This document shows, piece after piece, positions 7,247 through 14,527 of a stretch of 15,146 bases of DNA (positions are counted from its first letter, which is position 1; each line of letters begins with the position of its first letter). The stretch covers positions 1 through 15,146 of the forward strand of contig CALCEA010000083.1 of NCBI GenBank assembly GCA_937900675.1, given 5' to 3'. Origin of the DNA: an uncultured Chitinophagaceae bacterium. GTDB lineage: Bacteria; Bacteroidota; Bacteroidia; Chitinophagales; Chitinophagaceae. Below the pieces are notes generated by a model. The model made no database searches, was not told the DNA's origin, and saw only the letters and a program-made list of their open reading frames with translations. Position numbers and translations under genes: made by a program.

Positions 7247-7660
7247 TTAGTAATGACTCTTTGCAAAATCACTACAATAAGATTTGATCATCTCTCTAAC
7301 ACGAACAAATTCTGCATGAATTTCTTCCTCAGTTCCAATATATTTAGATGGGTCAGGAAAATTATGATGAAACTTTTCTGCATTCGATGGAAAATGAGGA
7401 CACACTTCTTTAGCATGATCGCAAACAGTGATTACATAATCAAAATCAATGTCTTTATATTCCAATACATTATTCGAAGTATGTTTACTAATATCAATAT
7501 GATCTTCCTTCATTATAGTAATCGCTTTAGGATTCACTCCATGCGTTTCTACTCCTGCACTATATACATTGGCATGATCTCCATAATAATATTGCAAATA
7601 GCCATGTGCTATTTGACTTCTACAACTATTTCCTGTACATAAAACCAAAACATTTTTCAT
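7247..7660 (-). CDS. arsC: Arsenate reductase, LMW-phosphatase (thioredoxin-coupled) type
   Basis: The protein opens with the phosphatase P-loop VLCTGNSCRSQ, giving the Cys-X5-Arg motif (Cys8 to Arg14). The redox pair Cys80 and Cys87 lie in VITVCDHAKEVCPHFP, and the general acid Asp103 in FPDPSK, all as in the S. aureus pI258 ArsC class. It reduces arsenate to arsenite through a Cys8-Cys80-Cys87 relay and is recycled by thioredoxin. ATG at 7660 is the start; the preceding in-frame codon TTG at 7663 adds nothing. The gene follows arsM by 33 nt and precedes the PhnA-like gene, on the same strand. It supplies arsenite, the substrate of the ArsM methyltransferase encoded upstream. The 137-residue length is normal for the family. 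Confidence 0.95.
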   Translation of the reverse strand: MKNVLVLCTGNSCRSQIAHGYLQYYYGDHANVYSAGVETHGVNPKAITIMKEDHIDISKHTSNNVLEYKDIDFDYVITVCDHAKEVCPHFPSNAEKFHHNFPDPSKYIGTEEEIHAEFVRVREMIKSYCSDFAKSHY

Positions 7661-7693
7661 CAATATTGCAATTAAAATTTTACTAATGCATCT

Positions 7694-8542
7694 TTAACAA
7701 CAACCCCCACCAGGAACACAAACTTTTTTATTCTCTAATGGTTTTTGAGCAAATACTGTAACCGAAAAAATTCCTGTTGAGCCATTATTGAATCGTGCAA
7801 TCTCCTCTTTAGATAAATAATTGACTAGAATATCGTTAGGGATTATAATTGGCTTTTCTTTTTGAATAGTTACATTCTCAAAACCATTTGCATGAATTAA
7901 TTCCAAATAAACTTCTTTTTGAATAGCACCAGATACACAACCTGCATACATTTCAGCATCTTTTCTTAATCCTTCTGGCAATGCACCTACTAACACTACA
8001 TCAGATATACTAAAATGACCACCAGGTTTTAATACTCTATAAATATCTTTGATCACGGCATCCTTGTTAGGCACTAAGTTTAAAACACAATTACTTACAA
8101 TTACGTCAGCACTGTTTGCTGTAATTGGCATACTCTCAATATCTCCTTGTCTAAACTCAACATTATTAAATCCTCTAACCTCTGCATTTTTTCTTGCCTT
8201 ATCAATCATCGCAGGCGTAAAATCAACACCAATTACTTTTCCCGTTTCTCCAGTTTCATGTCTAGCTATAAAACAATCATTACCAGCACCACTTCCTAAA
8301 TCCACCACAACATCACCTTTTTTAATTTTAGCAAATTGTGTAGGCAACCCACAACCCAGTCCTAAATCTGCATCCGCATTGTATCCATCTAATGCGGTAT
8401 AGTCATCCGACATGATATTATAAACCTCAGTTGAACATCCTCCTGCTCCACAACATGATGACATATTAGTCTCCTTGTCTTGCAAAGCAATTTCACTATA
8501 TTTTTTTCTTACGATTTCTTTTAATTCTTCTTCGGTTTGCAT
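7694..8542 (-). CDS. arsM: Arsenite S-adenosylmethionine methyltransferase
   Basis: The protein is a class I SAM methyltransferase with motif I VDLGSGAGND (about 80-89), an acidic GVDFTP (105-110), GDIESMP (133-139) and LKPGGHFSISD (171-181). ArsM hallmarks are the N-terminal CCGAGGC cluster (30-36), GLGCGLP with Cys64, SNCVLNL with Cys152 and AGCVSGA with Cys202, matching the four As(III)-binding cysteines of algal ArsM. The C-terminus ends VPGGGCC, an additional likely metal-binding tail. It methylates arsenite to less retained methylarsenicals in the cytoplasm. I choose ATG 8542 (MQTEEELKEI), which follows an A-rich leader; the upstream ATG at 8569 overlaps the arsR stop and adds nine atypical residues. 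It is the second gene of the operon, between arsR and arsC. Confidence 0.94.
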   Translation of the reverse strand: MQTEEELKEIVRKKYSEIALQDKETNMSSCCGAGGCSTEVYNIMSDDYTALDGYNADADLGLGCGLPTQFAKIKKGDVVVDLGSGAGNDCFIARHETGETGKVIGVDFTPAMIDKARKNAEVRGFNNVEFRQGDIESMPITANSADVIVSNCVLNLVPNKDAVIKDIYRVLKPGGHFSISDVVLVGALPEGLRKDAEMYAGCVSGAIQKEVYLELIHANGFENVTIQKEKPIIIPNDILVNYLSKEEIARFNNGSTGIFSVTVFAQKPLENKKVCVPGGGCC

Positions 8543-8559
8543 AAATTTTATTTTATTAA

Positions 8560-8892
8560 TTAACAACATTTATTAGGTATGGCATGAGACAATTGAAATA
8601 ATTGATTGATCACTTCTCCGGCTTTATTCCAGACTTCTGTATCAATACAATAACAAACAGACACCCCATCGATATCCCCTTTTATAAGCCCTGCCTCTTT
8701 TAATTCTTTTAAATGTTGAGAGACTGTACTTTGAGCTAAGGGGAGCTCATCCACAATATCACCACAAACGCAGGCCTGCTTTTTCAAAAGCACATTGATG
8801 ATAGCAACACGAGCAGGATGAGACAATGCTTTTGCGTATTTGGCAATAAGCAGATCTTCTTCATTGTACTCATTTAATTTACTTGTTCCCAT
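8560..8892 (-). CDS. arsR: ArsR-family arsenic-responsive repressor
   Basis: A 110-residue winged-helix protein of the ArsR/SmtB family: ALSHPARVAIINVL (22-35), the recognition helix AQSTVSQHLKELKEAGLI (53-70) and a wing GDIDGVSVCYCI (72-83). The As(III) sensor CVC (Cys41, Cys43) sits at the start of the DNA-binding helices as in E. coli ArsR; further cysteines at 80, 82, 109 and 110 could add ligands. It represses its own operon and releases DNA on binding arsenite. It is the first gene of arsR-arsM-arsC-phnA-like, and a 22-bp palindromic operator lies 1 nt upstream of its ATG. The gene is intact and of normal length. Confidence 0.95.
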   Translation of the reverse strand: MGTSKLNEYNEEDLLIAKYAKALSHPARVAIINVLLKKQACVCGDIVDELPLAQSTVSQHLKELKEAGLIKGDIDGVSVCYCIDTEVWNKAGEVINQLFQLSHAIPNKCC

Positions 8893-8893
8893 A

Positions 8894-8915
8894 TTAATCG
8901 CAATATTACGATTAA
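8894..8915 (-). promoter_or_regulatory. ArsR operator overlapping the ars promoter
   Basis: A 22-bp dyad with arms TTAATCG (8894-8900) and CGATTAA (8909-8915) around the core CAATATTA is palindromic at 20 of 22 positions. It ends 1 nt upstream of the arsR start. On the minus strand the core reads TAATATTG, one base from the Bacteroidota -7 box TAnnTTTG, so the repressor would sit directly on the promoter. Function is inferred from position and symmetry. Confidence 0.7.
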
Positions 8916-9031
8916 ACTTTAATTAAAAAAATGAGTCTTATCATAAAATCACCTAAAAAGACTGATAAATAGAGCTAAGTGGTTGATTTTTAGTGAGATT
9001 TTAATAACTTGTCTATACCAAACCAAAAATT

Positions 9032-9778
9032 ATGAAGAAAAAGAACATTATTAGCCTTTCCATTGCTTTCGCATTTGTTGTTTTAGGCACATCAGGAATC
9101 TTATTATACATCAAGCAAAAACCTCATTTTGTAGAAATGACCCATACCATCTTTGGGTTGATATTTGTGGGTTTTGCCATTTTTCACATAGTGAATAACT
9201 GGGGCTCTTTAAAGAACTATTCTAAGGATAAAACTACAGGAGCATTTAAGAAAGAACTTTTAGTAGCTAGTATTATCGGGTTAATTGTTTTGACTTTATC
9301 TGTTACAGAAGTATTAGAACCTGTTGCTGAATTTGGTAGAATTTTTGCACCAAAAAGAGGACCAAGACCAGATGCTGGAATAAGCTTCCAAGAAAAAACA
9401 ACCTTAGATTCTACTAATGGTGTTGCAACAACTTTTATCTTACAAAAAGTAAAAGATCAAGAAGCGGCTAGTTTAAATATTGAAGTGGTGGATAGTACTG
9501 GAAAAGTATTAGAAACTTTATATACAGCAGACAAAGAAGCTAAAGGACCAGGCGCTAATTTAATTTTGTCTACTAAAATTTCTACCCCAGCTCCTTTTAA
9601 AATAATCATCACTGGTATTAGCTCTAAGAAAACAGAAGAAGAGGAAGAGGAAGGCAAACCTGGTATTGAAACTAAAACACAAGAAAGTTTCAATATTCAA
9701 TCACTAACTCCAGGTGCACAAGTTTTAAATTTAGCTGAATCTAAATTATTAAAAAGAGCGATTATTGAAATTAAATAA
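9032..9778 (+). CDS. DUF4405-type membrane protein with exported C-terminal domain (248 aa)
   Basis: Three hydrophobic helices are visible: about 6-27, 38-57 and 76-93. His38 and His52 in THTIFGLIFVGFAIFHIV lie 14 residues apart on one helix, a spacing reminiscent of b-type heme ligands, and the region resembles the DUF4405 family. Residues about 110-248 form a hydrophilic beta-rich domain with a run of six Glu (206-211), which is placed outside the membrane only by inference. It has no enzyme motif I recognise. It is divergent from the ars operon with 139 nt between starts; nothing shows that it belongs to arsenic metabolism. A shared terminator follows. It could be a small membrane cytochrome or a scaffolding protein. 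Confidence 0.65.
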   Translation: MKKKNIISLSIAFAFVVLGTSGILLYIKQKPHFVEMTHTIFGLIFVGFAIFHIVNNWGSLKNYSKDKTTGAFKKELLVASIIGLIVLTLSVTEVLEPVAEFGRIFAPKRGPRPDAGISFQEKTTLDSTNGVATTFILQKVKDQEAASLNIEVVDSTGKVLETLYTADKEAKGPGANLILSTKISTPAPFKIIITGISSKKTEEEEEEGKPGIETKTQESFNIQSLTPGAQVLNLAESKLLKRAIIEIK

Positions 9779-9792
9779 TCGTTTCCAACATT

Positions 9793-9827
9793 AAAAAAAG
9801 CCTCTTCAATTTGAAGAGGCTTTTTTT
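9793..9827. terminator. Bidirectional intrinsic terminator
   Basis: GCCTCTTCAA (9800-9809) pairs with TTGAAGAGGC (9811-9820); seven A on the left and seven T on the right extend the stem. It lies 15 nt after the DUF4405-type gene and just after the converging DEAD-box helicase gene, so it can end both transcripts. Confidence 0.88.
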
Positions 9828-9838
9828 ATTCAATATAT

Positions 9839-11029
9839 TTATCTTTTATGATTTGAATTTCTTCTCCCTTTTGTAACTGGCTTGTATTCAGGTGTCTCCC
9901 CAAATTCAGGTGGCACTGTGCCTTTTAGCACCGAAGCGCCAAGTAGTTCTTCAATTTGAGCAAATTTAGATTGTTCTTTCTGTCCAACTAAAGTAAAAGC
10001 TGTGCCTAAGCTAGCAGCTCTGGCAGTTCTACCAATTCTGTGAATATAGTCTTCTCCATCGTTTGGTACATCATAGTTGATAACTAAATCAATATCATCT
10101 ATATCAATACCTCTACTTAAAATATCTGTTGCAACTATGATAGAGATTTTTTCATTTCTAAAATCTTGCAATGCTTGTTCTCTTTCTTTTTGTTCTAAAT
10201 CAGAATGCACTTCAGCAACTGAAAGCTTTACTTGTTTTAAATCTGCAGTTAGTTTTTTTACATTTTGCTTTTTAGAACAAAAGACAATTACTTTTTTAAA
10301 TCTTTTTGATCCAAGCATGTCTTTAATAATAGCATCTTTCTGCGCATCATAAACAACAAATGCTTTTTGGGTTATATTTTCAGAAGCTTTTGAAATCGCA
10401 ATATTAATCTCTACCGGATTTACTAATAAATTTCTTGCCAATGCTCTCATTTTTGTAGGCATGGTCGCAGAAAACAATAAGTTTTGTCTTTGCTTAGGTA
10501 AATAAGTTATGATCTTATTAATATCATCACTAAAACCCATGTCCAACATTCTATCTGCCTCATCTAATACTAAATACTTTAATCCATTTAGTTTAACATA
10601 GCCCATATTTAAATGAGCGATCATTCTACCTGGTGTACATACCACAATATCCACTCCACTAGTTAATGCTTTTTTCTCGATAGCAAACGAATTACCATCT
10701 CCACCACCATAAACCGCAATTGCACTAACATCCGTAAAATAAGATAGTCCTTCAATACTTTCTGCGATTTGAATAGCCAATTCTCTGGTTGGCACAATAA
10801 TCATCGCATTAATATCAGATGCCTGATGAGGTGATGTAATTAAACGATGTAATAATGGTAATAAAAAGGCAGCTGTTTTTCCCGTACCTGTTTGTGCTGC
10901 TGCAATAATATCTTTCCCTTCCAAAATGGGCACCATCACTTGCTCCTGAACCGGTGTTGCATTCTCATACCCCATTGAATCAATCCCCTCTAAAATTCTT
11001 GGATCCAGCCCTAAATCAATAAACTTCAA
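9839..11029 (-). CDS. rhlE: DEAD-box RNA helicase, RhlE-like (396 aa)
   Basis: All DEAD-box motifs are present in order: Q-motif with TPVQEQ (25-30), motif I AQTGTGKT (45-52), Ia PTRELA (80-85), Ib TPGR (132-135), II DEAD (156-159), III SAT (187-189), IV VIVFC (247-251), V TDILSRGIDI (301-310) and VI HRIGRTAR (330-337). The C-terminus is short and basic (KGRRNSNHKR), as in RhlE-type helicases that aid RNA folding, ribosome assembly and cold adaptation. The start codon is TTG: a TGA lies two codons upstream in frame, and the next Met (residue 19) would cut off the conserved N-terminal FIDLGL that belongs to the Q-motif region. The gene has its own promoter box at 11054-11061. RhlE versus other subfamilies is a family-level guess. 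Confidence 0.94.
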   Translation of the reverse strand: MKFIDLGLDPRILEGIDSMGYENATPVQEQVMVPILEGKDIIAAAQTGTGKTAAFLLPLLHRLITSPHQASDINAMIIVPTRELAIQIAESIEGLSYFTDVSAIAVYGGGDGNSFAIEKKALTSGVDIVVCTPGRMIAHLNMGYVKLNGLKYLVLDEADRMLDMGFSDDINKIITYLPKQRQNLLFSATMPTKMRALARNLLVNPVEINIAISKASENITQKAFVVYDAQKDAIIKDMLGSKRFKKVIVFCSKKQNVKKLTADLKQVKLSVAEVHSDLEQKEREQALQDFRNEKISIIVATDILSRGIDIDDIDLVINYDVPNDGEDYIHRIGRTARAASLGTAFTLVGQKEQSKFAQIEELLGASVLKGTVPPEFGETPEYKPVTKGRRNSNHKR

Positions 11030-11053
11030 AATTCACTATTTTAATTATAGCTA

Positions 11054-11061
11054 CAAAGGTA
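11054..11061 (-). promoter_or_regulatory. -7 promoter box for the helicase gene
   Basis: The minus strand reads TACCTTTG, an exact TAnnTTTG match, 24 nt upstream of the TTG start; transcription would begin about 19 nt before it. A -33 TTTG at the usual distance is not evident. Confidence 0.5.
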
Positions 11062-11080
11062 CAACTATTAAATGCTATAA

Positions 11081-11914
11081 CTAGCCAATCTTGACAGAAG
11101 TCATTGTTAAAGATCCGCCAACAGGCTGATCGTTGAAAAAAGCAATAGGGTCATTTTTATCTTGGAGACCTAATGTATATAATAATGGAAGATAATGTTC
11201 TGGTGTTGGGATCGCCAGCATAGCTTCTCTACCCAATTGATCATAATGAATTAATGGTTGATGATCATTATGCAAGATCAAGTCTTTGAAAGTTTGATTC
11301 ATGTGCAAAGCCCAATCATAACCATATGCAGGACCATTTAATTTATCCCATGCTACCATTCTTAAATTATGTACCATATTGCCACTACCAATAATCAACA
11401 CACCTTTTTTTCTTAATGCAAAAAGTTCTTTCGCTAACTCATAATGAAAGGATGGCGGCTTTGAGTAATCAATACTTAATTGCAATACAGGTATGTTAGC
11501 TTCAGGATACATATGTCTTACAATAGTCCATGTGCCATGATCCAAGCCCCAATCGTGATCTAATTCTACATGTGTACTATGAATCAATGAAGCTGTTTCT
11601 TTGGCCAATACTGGATTGCCTGGCGCTGGATATTGTACTTGATATAATGCCTCAGGGAAGCCACCAAAATCATGAATGGTCTTAGGAAAATCCATGGCAG
11701 TAATACTAGTTCCCTTAGTGAACCAATGTGCGGATATTACTAAGATAGCTGTTGGTGTGGGAATTTCTTTAGCGATACTTGTCCATCTTTTGCTGAACTC
11801 ATTGTCTTCAATACCATTCATTGGAGAACCATGCCCAACAAATAAAACCGGCATTAGATAATTTAAATCAGGTAATGCATTGGTAAAACTTTTGAACTCA
11901 TTGAGGCTTTCCAT
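11081..11914 (-). CDS. ygiD: LigB-family extradiol dioxygenase (4,5-DOPA dioxygenase / YgiD type)
   Basis: The protein aligns by eye with E. coli YgiD along its length: MPVLFVGHGSPMNGIEDN (from 21), VISAHWFTKGT (59-69), TIHDFGGFPEALYQVQYPAPG (79-99), LDHDWGLDHGTWTIVRHMYP (118-137), GSGNMVHNLR (176-185) and PTPEHYLPLLY (236-246). Metal-binding His28, His63, His182 and His240 and the active-site His126 are all visible. Extradiol cleavage of an ortho-diphenol such as DOPA is the family reaction; the physiological substrate is unknown. The first 20 residues are an extension before the usual MP start at residue 21, and a later start there is possible, but the promoter box upstream favours 11914. 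It follows the aldehyde dehydrogenase, separated by a terminator that also contains its promoter box. Confidence 0.92.
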   Translation of the reverse strand: MESLNEFKSFTNALPDLNYLMPVLFVGHGSPMNGIEDNEFSKRWTSIAKEIPTPTAILVISAHWFTKGTSITAMDFPKTIHDFGGFPEALYQVQYPAPGNPVLAKETASLIHSTHVELDHDWGLDHGTWTIVRHMYPEANIPVLQLSIDYSKPPSFHYELAKELFALRKKGVLIIGSGNMVHNLRMVAWDKLNGPAYGYDWALHMNQTFKDLILHNDHQPLIHYDQLGREAMLAIPTPEHYLPLLYTLGLQDKNDPIAFFNDQPVGGSLTMTSVKIG

Positions 11915-11947
11915 AAAAAAAGGTTTACAGCAAAGCTATAAACCTTT
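11915..11947 (-). terminator. Terminator of the aldehyde dehydrogenase gene
   Basis: On the minus strand a hairpin with arms AAAGGTTTA and TAAACCTTT (11939-11947 and 11919-11927), plus an inner AGC/GCT stem closing an AAA-type loop, is followed by a run of T that reaches the ATG of the dioxygenase gene. It starts 21 nt after the aldehyde dehydrogenase stop. It also overlaps the next gene's likely -7 box. Confidence 0.7.
11931..11938 (-). promoter_or_regulatory. -7 promoter box for the dioxygenase gene, inside the terminator hairpin
   Basis: The minus strand reads TAGCTTTG, an exact TAnnTTTG match, 16 nt before the ATG at 11914. A TTTG at 11953-11956 lies 14 nt further upstream, short of the usual spacing. 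The box occupies the upper stem and loop of the terminator. Confidence 0.4.
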
Positions 11948-11967
11948 CGATACAAAAATTTACTATT

Positions 11968-13602
11968 TTAGAATATATATTTCGTACTTAAGAAATTAGA
12001 GTGATGAGATGATACAATATCATTGATAATCTCTTTATTGTCATCGGTCAATTTAGCAGCTACCAAAGATCTAATTGAGAAAGATCTTAAAGCGTCTACA
12101 ACAGATAAAGTTCCTTCAGCACTGTCTTTACGACCTGTGAATGGAAAAGTATCTGGACCTCTCTGACATTGACTATTAATATTCACTCTACTTACTTGAT
12201 TTACCAATGGATCAATCAAACTTGCTAGCTCTTCTTTATTCTTAGAAAACAAACTTACTTGTTGACCATGGGTTGAGTCAATTACATATTGAATAGGCTC
12301 TTCGATATCATCAAAAGGAATTACAGGAATGATTGGACCAAACTGCTCTTCGCTGTATACTTTCATTTTGTTATTCACTGGATATAATACAGCTGGATAA
12401 AAGAAAGACTCTTTAATAGTACCTCCATGTTCGTTCATTACTTTAGCGCCATGCTTCTTTGCGTCTTCAATTAAATCGTTTAAATAAGCTGGCTTTCCTG
12501 GCTCTGGAAGTGGCGTTAGGGTTACACCCTTCTCCCAAGGTAGACCAAATTGCAATTTGCCCACAGCTTCATTCAATAAGCAAATAAATTGATCAGCAAT
12601 GGATTTATGAACATACACAATCTTTAAAGCAGTGCATCTTTGACCATTGAAAGATAATGAACCCAATACCGTTTCTTGAACTGCTAATTTAATATCAGCA
12701 TCTTTAGTAATAATAGCAGCATTCTTTGCATCTAAACCTAAAATGGCTCTTAATCTATTTACTTTAGGGTGTAATTTTTTTAATTGATTCGCTACCTTAC
12801 TTGAACCAATCAAAGTAAGTACATTGATTTTACCAGATTCCATTAATGCAGGAACAATAGCATTACCTCTACCATAAATAGTATTCACCACACCCTTAGG
12901 GAAACAAGATTTAAATGCTTCTAATAAAGGATAGTGCAATAAAGTACCATGTTTAGGAGGTTTGAATAATAAGGTATTACCCATAATGATTGCAGGAATC
13001 AAAGTGGTAAAAGTCTCATTCAAAGGATAGTTAAATGGACCCATACATAATACTACACCTAAAGGAGATCTTCTAATTTGTGCAGCAATACCTTGTTCAA
13101 TAGTGAATCTTGAAGAATCTCTATCCACATCTTTTAAAGCATCAATGGTTGCATAAATATATTCAACCGTTCTATCGAATTCTTTTTCTGAATCAGCATA
13201 AGTCTTACCAATCTCCCACATGATTAATTTAACCACAATGTCTTTTTGCTCTAACATCTTCTTAATGAACTGCTCCACACAGTTTATTCTCTGAGCAACA
13301 CTCATCGTAGGCCATTCTCCTCTACCTTCATTATAAGCAGCGCATGCAGCATCTAAAGCTATCATTGCTTCCTTCTCTGTGCAAATTGGATAAGATCCAA
13401 TCTTCACCCTTTCAATACCATTAGCTGTTTGAATACAGATTGGTGAGAACACTTCATGTGTAGCGCCCTTCCATTCAATCATCTGACCATCAGACAAATA
13501 GCTGGTTTGATGGATTAATTCTTTTAATGCATACTCAGAAGGAATTGCTTCTTTTGTAGTGATTAAATGATCTAGTTTATCTTGAAATGACATATGGTAC
13601 AT
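11968..13602 (-). CDS. gapN: GapN-like NADP-dependent aldehyde dehydrogenase with atypical active site (544 aa)
   Basis: An aldehyde dehydrogenase resembling non-phosphorylating glyceraldehyde-3-phosphate dehydrogenases: PLGVVLCMGPFNYPLN (180-195, with oxyanion Asn191), LLFKPPKHG (211-219), the nucleophile Cys323 in FNGQRCTALK, EEQFGP (418-423), and the GapN-like RGPDTFPFTGRKDS (about 481-494). That family oxidises glyceraldehyde 3-phosphate to 3-phosphoglycerate with NADP. The odd feature is the general-base segment: the usual ELGGK is LGLDAK (288-293), putting Gly289 at the catalytic Glu position and an Asp two residues later; it is about three residues longer before this point. Residues 1-45 and the last 25 are extra to the S. 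mutans enzyme. An in-frame ATG at 13593 is an alternative start. Substrate is therefore inferred. Confidence 0.85.
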   Translation of the reverse strand: MYHMSFQDKLDHLITTKEAIPSEYALKELIHQTSYLSDGQMIEWKGATHEVFSPICIQTANGIERVKIGSYPICTEKEAMIALDAACAAYNEGRGEWPTMSVAQRINCVEQFIKKMLEQKDIVVKLIMWEIGKTYADSEKEFDRTVEYIYATIDALKDVDRDSSRFTIEQGIAAQIRRSPLGVVLCMGPFNYPLNETFTTLIPAIIMGNTLLFKPPKHGTLLHYPLLEAFKSCFPKGVVNTIYGRGNAIVPALMESGKINVLTLIGSSKVANQLKKLHPKVNRLRAILGLDAKNAAIITKDADIKLAVQETVLGSLSFNGQRCTALKIVYVHKSIADQFICLLNEAVGKLQFGLPWEKGVTLTPLPEPGKPAYLNDLIEDAKKHGAKVMNEHGGTIKESFFYPAVLYPVNNKMKVYSEEQFGPIIPVIPFDDIEEPIQYVIDSTHGQQVSLFSKNKEELASLIDPLVNQVSRVNINSQCQRGPDTFPFTGRKDSAEGTLSVVDALRSFSIRSLVAAKLTDDNKEIINDIVSSHHSNFLSTKYIF

Positions 13603-13643
13603 TTTTGATTTTAACTAAGTTACTAAATATATAATAACTTAAC

Positions 13644-13675
13644 TTTATTACTAATTAACATTAATAAGTAATAAA
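13644..13675. repeat. Inverted repeat in the divergent gapN/VOC promoter region
   Basis: TTTATTACT (13644-13652) and AGTAATAAA (13667-13675) form a perfect 9-bp dyad with a 14-nt spacer. A second pair, AAGTTA (13617-13622) and TAACTT (13635-13640), lies beside it. Both sit in the 80-nt gap between divergent genes. They may be regulator sites, although such AT-rich repeats arise easily by chance. Confidence 0.4.
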
Positions 13676-13682
13676 AGTTCAA

Positions 13683-14522
13683 ATGACACACGAATTAGGC
13701 ACCTGTTTATGGTTTGATAAAAAAGCAAAAGATGCATTTCTATTTTACAAAGAAGTATTTGGAGAGGTTGAGTTATTATCAGAAAATCCAATGGCAGTTG
13801 TATATAAAATTTATGGAAGAAGATTCATGAATTTAAATGGTGGACCAGAATATACTATTAATCCATCCATTTCATTTTTCATTAGCGCTTCCAATAAAGA
13901 AGAACTTAAGGCAATCTGGAATAAATTAATTGTAGGTGGTAAAGTTATGATGCCACTAAACAAATATCCTTGGAGCGAACAATATGGATGGTGCGCGGAT
14001 CAATTTGGAGTGAATTGGCAATTGATGATTGGACATCAAAGTAGTTGTAAAATAATGCCACATTTGATGTTTGTAGGAAACAATGTAGGTAAAACCGAAG
14101 AAGCCATTCAATTTTATACAAGTATTTTTGAAAAAAATAAAGTGGTAGATATTAGTAGATACGAAGAAGGAGAGCCAGATCAAACAGGATTTATAAAATA
14201 TTCCCAATTTGAATTAAACGGCTTGCCTTTTGGTGCAATGGATAGTTCAGCCAATCATCAATTTAATTTTAATGAAGCAGTTTCATTTGTCATCACTGTA
14301 GATACACAAGAAGAAATAGATCACTATTGGAATAAATTATTAGAAGGTGGCAAAGCTGGTAAATGTGGATGGACGAAAGATAAATATGGAGTTAGCTGGC
14401 AGGTGGTTCCTTCCATGCTAGGTAAATTAATGACCAACCCAGAAACCGCTCCCAAAGCCACTTATGCTTTTTTACAAATGTCTAAATTCATCATTGCAGA
14501 TTTAGAAGCTGCAGTAAAATAA
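13683..14522 (+). CDS. Tandem PhnB-like VOC domain protein (279 aa)
   Basis: Two PhnB/3-demethylubiquinone-methyltransferase-like VOC domains follow one another: about 1-117 (LGTCLWFDKKAKDAFLFYKEVFG ... YGWCADQFGVNWQLMIG) and about 124-250 (PHLMFVGNNVGKTEEAIQFYTSIF ... WTKDKYGVSWQVVPS). Each repeat has the WFDxxAKxAxxFYxxxFG-like opening, a middle LxxGGK turn and a YGVxWQ-type end. VOC proteins act as small metal-dependent enzymes or binding proteins; the substrate is unknown and the methyltransferase name of the family is not informative. The protein is cytoplasmic. A serine hydrolase starts 5 nt after the stop, so the two are probably cotranscribed. It is divergent from the GapN-like gene. 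Confidence 0.88.
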   Translation: MTHELGTCLWFDKKAKDAFLFYKEVFGEVELLSENPMAVVYKIYGRRFMNLNGGPEYTINPSISFFISASNKEELKAIWNKLIVGGKVMMPLNKYPWSEQYGWCADQFGVNWQLMIGHQSSCKIMPHLMFVGNNVGKTEEAIQFYTSIFEKNKVVDISRYEEGEPDQTGFIKYSQFELNGLPFGAMDSSANHQFNFNEAVSFVITVDTQEEIDHYWNKLLEGGKAGKCGWTKDKYGVSWQVVPSMLGKLMTNPETAPKATYAFLQMSKFIIADLEAAVK

Positions 14523-14527
14523 AAATT

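Noticed and set aside
7253..7642. 129-residue plus-strand frame opposite arsC
   Set aside because: It mirrors almost all of an arsC gene with an intact active site; the Met/Ile/Phe-rich product has no family character.
8049..8402. 117-residue plus-strand frame opposite arsM
   Set aside because: Antisense to the SAM-binding core of arsM, so coding constraint there explains the openness.
8543..8569. Earlier arsM start overlapping the end of arsR
   Set aside because: The extra nine residues are unlike ArsM N-termini, and the ATG at 8542 has an A-rich leader typical of the window.
13683..14522. Calling the VOC protein a ubiquinone methyltransferase
   Set aside because: There is no SAM-binding motif; the family title derives from an old annotation.
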